Assembly (NCBI GenBank): GCA_913777665.1
Contig: CAJYTF010000033.1
Span: 27,233 to 91,232 of the forward strand
Reading direction: 5' to 3'
Length of the DNA stretch: 64,000 nucleotides
Source of the DNA: an uncultured Myroides sp.
Lineage (GTDB): Bacteria > Bacteroidota > Bacteroidia > Flavobacteriales > Flavobacteriaceae
The notes under the pieces are model-generated. The model was not told where the DNA came from and searched no databases. It worked only from the letters and a program-made list of their open reading frames with translations. Within the stretch, counting starts at the first letter, position 1. Each line of letters starts with the position of its first letter. This document shows positions 51,408-58,986 of the stretch, piece after piece. The position numbers and the translations under genes are program-made.

Positions 51408-53456
51408 ATGAAAAAAATATTAGTATTCGCATCAGCTTTGTTACTAACTATTAGTGCCGAAGCTCAAATAAAACGCCCGCAACCGCAACCAGGCCCAATG
51501 CCAACGGTTCATGTACAAAAACCGCAAGAGTTTACCATGAAAAACGGGTTAAAGGTAATGGTGGTAGAAGATCACAAATTACCACGTGTAAGTTATATGT
51601 TAACTATTGATACACCACCTTATGTAGAAGGAGCAAAAGCAGGTGTATCAAGCTTAACAAGTGCTGTTGTTGGTAACGGAACAGCAAAAACATCTAAAGA
51701 AAAATTTAACGATGAAATTGATTTCTTAGGAGCAAGCGTTAACTTTTGGAATACCGGAGCATCTGCAAGCGGTTTATCAAAATACAGCTCTCGTTTGTTA
51801 GAATTAATGGCAGAAGGATCTTTAAGCCCATTATTCTCTCAAGAAGAATTCGATAAATCAAAACAACAAGCAATTGAAGGATTAAAATCAGATGAAAAAT
51901 CGGTTTCTTCAGTAGCAAGTCGTGTTACCAATGCGTTATTGTTCGGAACAAATCACCCAACAGGTGAATTTATCACAGAACAATCTTTAAACAACGTTAC
52001 TTTGGCAGATGTTAAGCAAAATTACGCATCGTATTTTGTACCAGAAAATGCTTATTTAGTAGTTGTTGGTGATGTTAAGTTTAAAGACGTTAAAAAACAA
52101 GTAGAAAAATTGTTTAAAGACTGGAAAAAAGCATCTGCACCGGTTTCTAAATATCCGGAACCAGTAAACGTTGCAAAAACACAAATTGATTTTGTTGACA
52201 TGCCAAATGCGGTTCAGTCTGAAATTGCTTTAGTTAACACCGTAAATTTAAAATTAACAGATAAAGATTATTTTGCCGCTTTAATTGCTAACCAAATTCT
52301 TGGTGGTGGTGGCGAAGGTCGTTTATTCTTAAACTTACGTGAAGCACACGGATGGACATACGGAGCTTATTCTTCATTAGGATCAGGTAAATACACGTCT
52401 AAATTTACATCGTCTGCATCGGTTCGTAACGTAGTTACCGATTCTGCTGTGGTTGAATTTGTAAACGAATTGCAAAAGATCAGAACACAACCTGTAACTC
52501 AGGCAGAATTAGATCTTGCAAAAGCTAAATACATTGGAAACTTTGTAATGGAAACTCAAAAACCAGGTACTATTGCAAGTTTTGCATTAAGAACAAAAAC
52601 GCAAAGTTTACCTGCAGATTTCTATGAAAACTACATTAAAAACATTCAAGCAGTAACAATTGCCGATGTGCAACGTGTAGCAAATACTTACTTTAAGAAA
52701 GACAACCAACGTATTGTAATTGTTGGTAAAGGTGCCGATGTAGCTGGTACTTTAGATCGTTTAGGATACCCTGTAAATTACTACGACCGTTATGCAAATC
52801 CGGTTGAAAAACCAGTTTTCAAAAAGGCAGCTCCGGCGGGTGTAACTTCTAAATCGGTTATCGAAAACCATATTAAAGCAATTGGTGGCGAGAAAAAACT
52901 AAGTGAAGTTAAATCGGTTTCTACTATTGCTAAAGGATCTATGCAAGGAATGGAAATTACTATGACTCAAAAACAAACTGCGAAAGGGCAAATGATGGCT
53001 TCTTTAAACGGAATGGGTATGGAGTTAATGAAACAAGTAATTACGCCTACAATGGGTTATATGTCTGGTCAAGGACAAAAACAAGAATTAAAAGGTGAAG
53101 AGTTAAAAGAAGCACAAGCATCTGCTAAATTGTTTGACGAGTTAGAAGATCTTAAAAATGCTGCTACTTTTGAATTATCAGGAATTGAAACTTTTAATGG
53201 TGAAGAAGCTTATGTTTTAAAGAAAGATAAAGAAACTGTTTATTACAGTGTAGCATCTGGATTAAAAATTGCTGCTTCAGAAACAATGGAAGCTCAAGGA
53301 CAAACAGTTGAAATGACCACATCTTACAAAGATTACAAAGAAGTAAAAGGAATTAAATTTCCACATACTTTTACAATGCCAATGTTAGGTGGTGCAGAAT
53401 TTAAAGTATCAGAAATTAAAATAAATGAAGGCGTAACAGACGCAGATTTTAAATAA
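51408..53456 (+). CDS. M16-family peptidase, non-zinc subunit with extra C-terminal domain
   Basis: A 682-residue secreted protein (signal peptide MKKILVFASALLLTISAEAQ). The M16 part (about 30-450) has no HxxEH. In its place is GVSSLTSAVVGNGTAKTS, and the Arg/Tyr pocket segment is LREAHGWTYGAYSSLGSG. A further ~210 residues (from about 485, SKSVIENHIKAIGGEKKLSEVKSVS) form a beta-rich domain like those of LolA/LolB or outer-membrane lipoprotein-sorting folds. The pair with the zinc subunit is expected to act together. The extra domain may anchor the pair or present substrates; this is inference. Confidence 0.92.
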   Translation: MKKILVFASALLLTISAEAQIKRPQPQPGPMPTVHVQKPQEFTMKNGLKVMVVEDHKLPRVSYMLTIDTPPYVEGAKAGVSSLTSAVVGNGTAKTSKEKFNDEIDFLGASVNFWNTGASASGLSKYSSRLLELMAEGSLSPLFSQEEFDKSKQQAIEGLKSDEKSVSSVASRVTNALLFGTNHPTGEFITEQSLNNVTLADVKQNYASYFVPENAYLVVVGDVKFKDVKKQVEKLFKDWKKASAPVSKYPEPVNVAKTQIDFVDMPNAVQSEIALVNTVNLKLTDKDYFAALIANQILGGGGEGRLFLNLREAHGWTYGAYSSLGSGKYTSKFTSSASVRNVVTDSAVVEFVNELQKIRTQPVTQAELDLAKAKYIGNFVMETQKPGTIASFALRTKTQSLPADFYENYIKNIQAVTIADVQRVANTYFKKDNQRIVIVGKGADVAGTLDRLGYPVNYYDRYANPVEKPVFKKAAPAGVTSKSVIENHIKAIGGEKKLSEVKSVSTIAKGSMQGMEITMTQKQTAKGQMMASLNGMGMELMKQVITPTMGYMSGQGQKQELKGEELKEAQASAKLFDELEDLKNAATFELSGIETFNGEEAYVLKKDKETVYYSVASGLKIAASETMEAQGQTVEMTTSYKDYKEVKGIKFPHTFTMPMLGGAEFKVSEIKINEGVTDADFK

Positions 53457-53476
53457 TATTTCTAAAAGGATATAAA

Positions 53477-53506
53477 AAAACCAGTAGTGAAAACTACTGG
53501 TTTTTT
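53477..53506. terminator. bidirectional terminator
   Basis: Arms AAAACCAGTAGT and ACTACTGGTTTT with GAAA loop, A-run left and T-run right, between the M16 pair (+) and a lipoprotein gene (-). Confidence 0.92.
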
Positions 53507-53524
53507 GTTTAAAAATATTTTTTA

Positions 53525-53905
53525 TTAGAAAGGTTTCTGTGCAAATTGTACAGTAATTATTTCACTATCAACAAAACCTGCTCTTTTTGCTTGAACTTTT
53601 ACATTGGCAATAGTTGTGTGTGTATAAGTATTACCATTTATTTTAACACCATCAACATAATATGTGGCATCAGCTATTGTGTTAGATCCGCTATTTGTTG
53701 TGAACTTAACAGGTTTACCCAACTCACTAAAATATAGTTTTTTTTCTTCTATATAAGTTGTATTTGCTGTAACTTTTAATTGTTGACCAACATTAGGATT
53801 TGGATTAGGTGTTGGTATTTCCATAACTGCATCATCTTCTGAACACGAAGTAAAACCAATTGTTGAAAAGGAAGCTATTGCGATAAAGAACAAGATCTTT
53901 TTCAT
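53525..53905 (-). CDS. small lipoprotein, function unknown
   Basis: A 126-residue protein. The signal peptide ends with the lipobox IGFTSCSEDD (Cys20). A Pro/Asn linker (IPTPNPNPNVGQ) follows, then a beta-rich domain with an immunoglobulin-like look. A longer upstream frame is rejected because MKKILFF begins the signal peptide. Function unknown. Confidence 0.7.
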   Translation of the reverse strand: MKKILFFIAIASFSTIGFTSCSEDDAVMEIPTPNPNPNVGQQLKVTANTTYIEEKKLYFSELGKPVKFTTNSGSNTIADATYYVDGVKINGNTYTHTTIANVKVQAKRAGFVDSEIITVQFAQKPF

Positions 53906-53959
53906 TGTATTATATATTAGTGGGTTAATTATTAAAATAAAGTTATAAAAATACAAAAA

Positions 53960-55159
53960 TTATTCATTCATCAAAATTTTTATTCTACTTGCAGCAATAT
54001 AAGATGCAATAATGCTTAAAATTAAGATAGTAATAGTAACTAATGCGCCATTTTTCCAACTAAAAGCAATGGGATAAGGAAAATCATCGGCTATTTTAAC
54101 AAAACCAAAATCTTGTTGTAATACAGTAATAGTTATTCCCAGAATCAATCCAATAATAACGCCGCCAACAGAAAGAATCAAACCTTGATAAAGAAAAATA
54201 CGTTTTAGTTTTTTTTGCGAAAAACCAATATCATACAGCGTTTTAATATGGGCTTTCTTTTCAAGAATAATCATTATTAACGCACCTGTTAAACAAAATA
54301 GAGTAACAATAATAATTAATGTGAAAATAAGATAAATTGCCAGACTTTCGGTTTTTAGCATTTTGTACAAACCTTCGTTTAGCTGAGATCGGTTTTTGAT
54401 TATTTCATTTGGAAAAATATCTTCCAAGGCAGAAGTTAATTCTCTTTCGGAAGTTCCATTTATTAGCTTAAATTCAATTTTAGAAAATTCGTTTGCTTTA
54501 AAACCTAACAAATCTTTTCCAACATTAATATCGGCATAAATGTATTTGTTATCAGTATCAATATTATTTAAACTGTAAATTCCTGAAGGATACAATGGCA
54601 GTTTAATATAAGCATCCTCGGGCATCGTAATCATGCCTTTGCCGGGTTTCATGGCTAAAACCTCTAAAAGTTTGTCGTTAGAGTACATTCCTGCCGAAAG
54701 TTCATCGGCTAAAACATTACCCATAACGGCATCATTCGTATTAGGCTGAATCCATTTTCCGTGTGGAATATTCTCTGTGATAGCAACCGTTTTAGGATAA
54801 TTACTATCGACGGCTTTTAAAATAGCAACGATCTGTTTATCGCCATAAGTAAAAATAACGCGGTCTTCAATAATTTTTGAATGATTAGTAATTTTACCTA
54901 ATGACTTCAGTTTTTCCTGTTGATTCGCAGTTACTGTAATACTTTTTCCTTTTGATGGAAGAACAACCAAATCGGGATCAATTACATTGGTGAACGAAAC
55001 CAACGAGTTTTCCAAGCCACTGAAAACCGACAGTACCACAAACAAAGCCATACTGCTTACAATGATTCCGATAGCCGAAATGCGTGTAATAATATTTATG
55101 GCTTTCGTTTTACTTTTACTGAAAGCGTATCGTTTGGCTATGTAAAAAACGGTATTCAA
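53960..55159 (-). CDS. FtsX-like ABC transporter permease (LolC/LolE-like)
   Basis: A 399-residue membrane protein. One N-terminal helix (IITRISAIGIIVSSMALFVVLSVFSGLE), a large periplasmic domain (about 60-265) and three C-terminal helices form the FtsX/LolCE plan. LolCE-type proteins extract lipoproteins from the inner membrane with an ATPase partner; here no ATPase is visible nearby, so it would use one encoded elsewhere. It starts 2 bases after the rbfA stop codon. Other FtsX-type functions (macrolide export, cell division) are possible but the length and loop fit LolC/E best. Confidence 0.85.
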   Translation of the reverse strand: MNTVFYIAKRYAFSKSKTKAINIITRISAIGIIVSSMALFVVLSVFSGLENSLVSFTNVIDPDLVVLPSKGKSITVTANQQEKLKSLGKITNHSKIIEDRVIFTYGDKQIVAILKAVDSNYPKTVAITENIPHGKWIQPNTNDAVMGNVLADELSAGMYSNDKLLEVLAMKPGKGMITMPEDAYIKLPLYPSGIYSLNNIDTDNKYIYADINVGKDLLGFKANEFSKIEFKLINGTSERELTSALEDIFPNEIIKNRSQLNEGLYKMLKTESLAIYLIFTLIIIVTLFCLTGALIMIILEKKAHIKTLYDIGFSQKKLKRIFLYQGLILSVGGVIIGLILGITITVLQQDFGFVKIADDFPYPIAFSWKNGALVTITILILSIIASYIAASRIKILMNE

Positions 55160-55161
55160 AC

Positions 55162-55554
55162 TTATTTTTTCTTTCTGCGAGCCAATAACTCACGGTTTTC
55201 AATCGGGTTTTCATCACCTTTTAAAGCACTGTCAATTTTTTCTATATAATCTAAACTGTCATCAACATAAAAAATCAAGTTTGGAACTTTTCGTAACTGA
55301 TTTTTAACACGCTGCGCCAGATCATGCTTAATTAACGGAGCATTAGATTGTATTGCCTTTAACAATTCGCCGGCTTTTTCAGTTGGAAAAATACTTAAAT
55401 ATACTTTTGCGATAGATAAATCGGTAGTAATATTCACTTTTGAAACCGTGATGATTAAGTTCGATACTCCGTTTTTGCGAACTTCACCTTGTAATATATC
55501 AACTAGGTCAGCTTGTAATAAAGCCCCCATTTTTTTTTGTCTGTTTGTTTCCAT
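55162..55554 (-). CDS. rbfA: ribosome-binding factor A
   Basis: A 130-residue protein of the RbfA KH-like fold: METNRQKKMGALLQADLVDILQGEV at the start, then the central ITVSKVNITTDLSIAKVYLSIFP and LIKHDLAQRVKNQLRKVPNLIFYVDDSLDYIEKID. It binds the 30S subunit during maturation of the 16S 5' end. A perfect TATTTTTG box ends only four bases before the ATG, so the message may be leaderless. The permease gene follows in the same transcript. Confidence 0.96.
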   Translation of the reverse strand: METNRQKKMGALLQADLVDILQGEVRKNGVSNLIITVSKVNITTDLSIAKVYLSIFPTEKAGELLKAIQSNAPLIKHDLAQRVKNQLRKVPNLIFYVDDSLDYIEKIDSALKGDENPIENRELLARRKKK

Positions 55555-55558
55555 TGTG

Positions 55559-55566
55559 CAAAAATA
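55559..55566 (-). promoter_or_regulatory. -7 promoter box of rbfA, very close to the start codon
   Basis: On the minus strand, TATTTTTG (perfect TAnnTTTG), then CACA and the ATG. Transcription from this box should start at or next to the first base of the start codon. Confidence 0.55.
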
Positions 55567-55618
55567 CGAAATTCATACAGATATATATTTATCTTTACAG
55601 AAACAAAATTTTTAGTTT

Positions 55619-56023
55619 ATGATGCGAAAAATTGAACATATTGGTATTGCTGTAAAGAGTTTGGAAGAATCGAACTTTCTGTTTGAAAAATTATTGGGAT
55701 TGCCTGCCTATAAGGAAGAAGAAGTTGAAAGCGAAGGTGTAAAAACATCTTTTTTTATGAACGGACCCAACAAAATTGAACTTTTGGAAGCCACAAATCC
55801 CGATTCTCCAATTGCAAAATTTTTAGAAAAAAAAGGCGAAGGCATTCACCACATAGCTTTTGATGTGGAAGATATTTTGGTTGAAATTGATCGACTAAAA
55901 AATGAAGGATTCACGGTTTTAAATGAAACACCTAAGAAAGGAGCTGATAATAAATTAGTTGCATTTCTACACCCGAAAACTACAAATGGAGTTTTAATAG
56001 AACTGTGTCAAGAAATAAAATAA
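55619..56023 (+). CDS. mce: methylmalonyl-CoA epimerase
   Basis: A 134-residue vicinal-oxygen-chelate protein. Metal-ligand segments are KIEHIGIAVKSLEES, the central VKTSFFMNGPNKIELLEATNPDSPIAKFLEKKGEGIHHIAFDV and the C-terminal NGVLIELCQ. It interconverts the two epimers of methylmalonyl-CoA in the propionate route. The two tandem Met codons leave the exact start uncertain by one residue. A TATCTTTA -7 box lies at about 55590-55597. It diverges from rbfA. No mutase gene is visible in the window. Confidence 0.95.
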   Translation: MMRKIEHIGIAVKSLEESNFLFEKLLGLPAYKEEEVESEGVKTSFFMNGPNKIELLEATNPDSPIAKFLEKKGEGIHHIAFDVEDILVEIDRLKNEGFTVLNETPKKGADNKLVAFLHPKTTNGVLIELCQEIK

Positions 56024-56102
56024 AATTAAAAATTATTTAACGAACGCTTGCAAATACTAAAAAAACATAGTAATATTGCACTCGTTAATAACAATTAACG
56101 CC

Positions 56103-56176
56103 GGTCCTATAGCTCAGTTGGTTAGAGCACCTGACTCATAATCAGGTGGTCCCTGGTTCGAGCCCAGGTGGGACCA
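56103..56176 (+). tRNA. tRNA with CAT anticodon (tRNA-Ile2 or elongator tRNA-Met)
   Basis: A 74-base cloverleaf. The acceptor stem GGTCCTA/TGGGACC has one T-G pair. The anticodon stem is CCTGA/TCAGG around CTCATAA with CAT at 56137-56139, and the T arm is CCTGG-TTCGAGC-CCAGG. The discriminator is A and CCA is not encoded. The CTCATAA loop resembles tRNA-Ile2 genes, whose C34 is changed to lysidine, but elongator tRNA-Met can look the same, so the isotype is left open. It is a single gene with a weak TAATATTG box before it and a terminator after it. Confidence 0.95.
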
Positions 56177-56187
56177 CTCTCATAATC

Positions 56188-56217
56188 AAGCCTTTACAGA
56201 GATGTGAAGGCTTTTTT
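56188..56217 (+). terminator. terminator of the tRNA gene
   Basis: Arms AAGCCTTTACA and TGTGAAGGCTT (one T-G pair) with GAGA loop, followed by six T residues. Confidence 0.88.
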
Positions 56218-56755
56218 ATTTTTAACTCCCTAACATTTGACGAACATCATTCCTTTTACTATCTCTTATTTTTGTTTATATTTATGAAAGCCAGATGATT
56301 TTACATGACTGCTTAAATATACTTTTTATCTTTTGTTTTATTTTTTCAAGAATAATTAATTACTATATAGTTCTATAATTCAAGAGATTGATATAGATAA
56401 TACAAATTTCAGTAATGCTCCAATTAATAAATTTTGTGCAGATTCATCAATTCGTTTTAATTTTCTTTATTTCTGTCTAATGTAACTATTGATGAATCGT
56501 TACATTAAGACTTTGATGTTTGTGCACACAGCTTTAAATTCTGACATTTTTCAGCAATATTATTTTTTGATACTTTTTTGATTAGACATCGTGCTCAATT
56601 TTATTTATCTACTGAAAATCTTCAGATTGAAAATGTGCTACCGCCAAATGTATAGTACTCCGGATAATAGAAGTTAAAAAAATCAAGGTAGTTTAACTGC
56701 CTTAATAAGTCATTTTAAATTCTGATTTTAGCACCAAAGTGAGAACACATAAAAA
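56218..56755. other. long AT-rich intergenic region with nested inverted repeats
   Basis: About 540 bases with no convincing coding frame. It holds a 9-base inverted repeat TAATGTAAC/GTTACATTA (56478-56507) whose 12-base loop is itself complementary, over 11 bases, to GATTCATCAAT at 56441-56451. TTTAAATTCTGA occurs twice (about 56532 and 56712). A palindrome at 56685-56703 lies 50 bases before the receptor gene. Confidence 0.55.
56685..56703. repeat. hairpin resembling the terminator at the far end of the signalling block
   Basis: AAGGTAGTTTAACTGCCTT is symmetric apart from one position and differs by a single base from the terminator at 63931-63949. Here no T-run follows, so it is unlikely to be a functional terminator for the + strand. 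Confidence 0.5.
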
Positions 56756-58858
56756 ATGAAAAAAATAATTATTCCTCTTTTTATTCTTAGTACGTTAAAT
56801 ACATTTGGACAACATGATTCATCAAAGAACGTCGCAAATGACAGTATAAACCGAACCAATATCAATAAAACTGAAATTGCTGACGAAGTATTAGATGAGA
56901 TCATTGTTGATTTTAAAAGGCAAATACAGCTAAAACAAAATGGTTCCAAATATGAAATCAATCTTGAGGGAACGAATTTTAAACAATTTCCTGATACTTG
57001 GGAAGGAATGAAAAGTCTTCCTCTACTTCAAACCAAGGATAGAGAACCTTTAAAAATAAACGGAAAAACAGCCATTGTAGAAATCGATGGTATTAGAACA
57101 GAATTAAACGGAGAACAGCTTGAAAATTATCTCAGAAGCCTTAATCCAGAAAATTTAAAGAAGATAGAATTAATTTCTAACCCTGGTGCAATGTATGATT
57201 CTTCTGTAGGAGCAGTTGTAAATATTGTATTGAAAGAAAAAGATGAGCAGTACCAATTCTCTGTGAGCGAAAATGGTGGAATCCGTACTAAACCGTTTTC
57301 ATATACAAATGTAAATTATTCACAGAATTTTAAAAAGCTATATCTATATGCCAACTATAATTTTGGGTACAGCACGTTGTCTTCTAACTCCGAAACAAAT
57401 ATTTATACTCCGCTAAATGGGAATCAGAATTATATTCTAAATTCAGATAATATTGGAAGATCACATAATCTGCAATTAAATTTGGTTTATCAGCTAAACG
57501 AAAAAAACAATGTCTATTTCTCTGGATTCTACACCGGAGGAAACGTTGATGAAATGGGATTAATGAATGGCAACATACCCTCAAGATCTTCGCATAATAA
57601 GACATATTCCGATTTTTATAGATTTTCGCAAGTATGGAAATCACAAATATCTGACAAATTTAATTTGAAAGTTGGGAGTTATCAGGTTGTCAATACTACA
57701 AATTCTAACTTTGCGGCCGTTCAAAACAACGCAGACCTGAGCCAAAAATTAAATAATGATACACCGATTATTATCGGTTTTGCAGATGCAAATTTAACCT
57801 CCAAATTAGGAATAACCGAGTTTGGAACACGATTCCACTCGATTAATCAGAAAAACGAAAACCAAAGTTTTGTTGCCAATCAATTAGAAAGTGCACCTTT
57901 TACATACAATGAAAAAGTACTTTCATTCTATCTAAATCATTCGTATCAGTTGAGTGATAAGAAATCCATTGTAGTTGGATTGCGAACAGAAAACACGTTC
58001 TCGGATTATTCATTTAAAAATAGTTTAATTGATAGAGAATTTAGTAAAAGTCAAAAATACACCAATCTTTTGTATAACATTGGTTATTACTGGAACAATG
58101 AAAAAGTTTATCAGTCACTTGCGTTCAGAAAACAAATATCCCGCCCAAATTATGCATACATCAATCCGTTTAAAAACATAGGAAGTGACATTACGCAATC
58201 TGCTGGAGATATGGATATCACGCCGGCATTACATTATAGCTTGAACTATGAAATATTGGTAAATAAGTTTGTTTTTTCATTGTCTGGAAGTTATGTAGAC
58301 AATTACATCACTTCATTTATGGACGAAGATAACGGTGTAATCCTTACTACCTATAAGAATTTTGATCAAGTGTATTTGTTCAATGGAGGTGTCGAATATA
58401 ACGAATCATTATTTAATAAAAAATGGAATTTAAAACCGTCATTATACGTTACCTTACCTAAAATGGTTGACAATGAATATGATATTAAGAAACCGAGTCC
58501 GATTACCTCATTTAGTTTACACAATGTGGTTGATTTAGGACGCGATTATATGTTTACACTTTATTTTAATTATGCTTCAACTTTCAAAGATGGTTTATTA
58601 AAACACAGACATAATGAAATGGTTAATGTGTCTTTTTCAAAACGAATTAAGAATTTAAATTTTACTTTGTATGCTAATGATATTTTTAAAACGTATAAAT
58701 CAGGAAGTCAAACTTTATTAGATAATTATTCTTTCAATTCACAGTCGTATAATGATTTTAGAAGCGTTGGACTATCTATAAGATACACACTATCTGGAAA
58801 GAATTTTAGTGCCAAACAAGTCGAAAACATAGATGATAAAACAATGAACAGATTGTAA
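56756..58858 (+). CDS. outer-membrane beta-barrel receptor-like protein with plug domain
   Basis: A 700-residue protein with a signal peptide (MKKIIIPLFILSTLNTFGQ). A plug-like domain (about 60-160) contains LKINGKTAIVEIDGIRTELNGEQLENYLRSLNPENLKKIELISNPGAMYDSSVGAVVNIVL, the usual TonB-receptor plug end. It is followed by a long barrel of repeated amphipathic strands. No N-terminal carboxypeptidase-D-like domain is present. It lies in the accessory block with a two-component system, whose genes may control it. The ligand is unknown; the family is generally for import of carbohydrates, peptides or metals. Confidence 0.85.
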   Translation: MKKIIIPLFILSTLNTFGQHDSSKNVANDSINRTNINKTEIADEVLDEIIVDFKRQIQLKQNGSKYEINLEGTNFKQFPDTWEGMKSLPLLQTKDREPLKINGKTAIVEIDGIRTELNGEQLENYLRSLNPENLKKIELISNPGAMYDSSVGAVVNIVLKEKDEQYQFSVSENGGIRTKPFSYTNVNYSQNFKKLYLYANYNFGYSTLSSNSETNIYTPLNGNQNYILNSDNIGRSHNLQLNLVYQLNEKNNVYFSGFYTGGNVDEMGLMNGNIPSRSSHNKTYSDFYRFSQVWKSQISDKFNLKVGSYQVVNTTNSNFAAVQNNADLSQKLNNDTPIIIGFADANLTSKLGITEFGTRFHSINQKNENQSFVANQLESAPFTYNEKVLSFYLNHSYQLSDKKSIVVGLRTENTFSDYSFKNSLIDREFSKSQKYTNLLYNIGYYWNNEKVYQSLAFRKQISRPNYAYINPFKNIGSDITQSAGDMDITPALHYSLNYEILVNKFVFSLSGSYVDNYITSFMDEDNGVILTTYKNFDQVYLFNGGVEYNESLFNKKWNLKPSLYVTLPKMVDNEYDIKKPSPITSFSLHNVVDLGRDYMFTLYFNYASTFKDGLLKHRHNEMVNVSFSKRIKNLNFTLYANDIFKTYKSGSQTLLDNYSFNSQSYNDFRSVGLSIRYTLSGKNFSAKQVENIDDKTMNRL

Positions 58859-58896
58859 AATAGATTTTTTTTATATCGAAATTAAAAAAGATTAAA

Positions 58897-58925
58897 AATA
58901 AGTCCGATAAGTAATCGGGCTTATT
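58897..58925. terminator. hairpin between convergent receptor and kinase genes
   Basis: Arms AATAAGTCCGAT and ATCGGGCTTATT with one mismatch pair and a five-base loop. The T-run is better on the minus strand, so it fits best as the kinase terminator. Confidence 0.65.
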
Positions 58926-58986
58926 AAAATGAATCTTAAAATTGCCTAAGTTTTTAGTTGTAGTATAAATTTCAGCACTATTTTCT

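Noticed and set aside
53960-55159. FtsX-like permease as a macrolide exporter
   Set aside because: No ATPase and no adaptor gene are nearby, and the domain plan fits LolC/LolE better.
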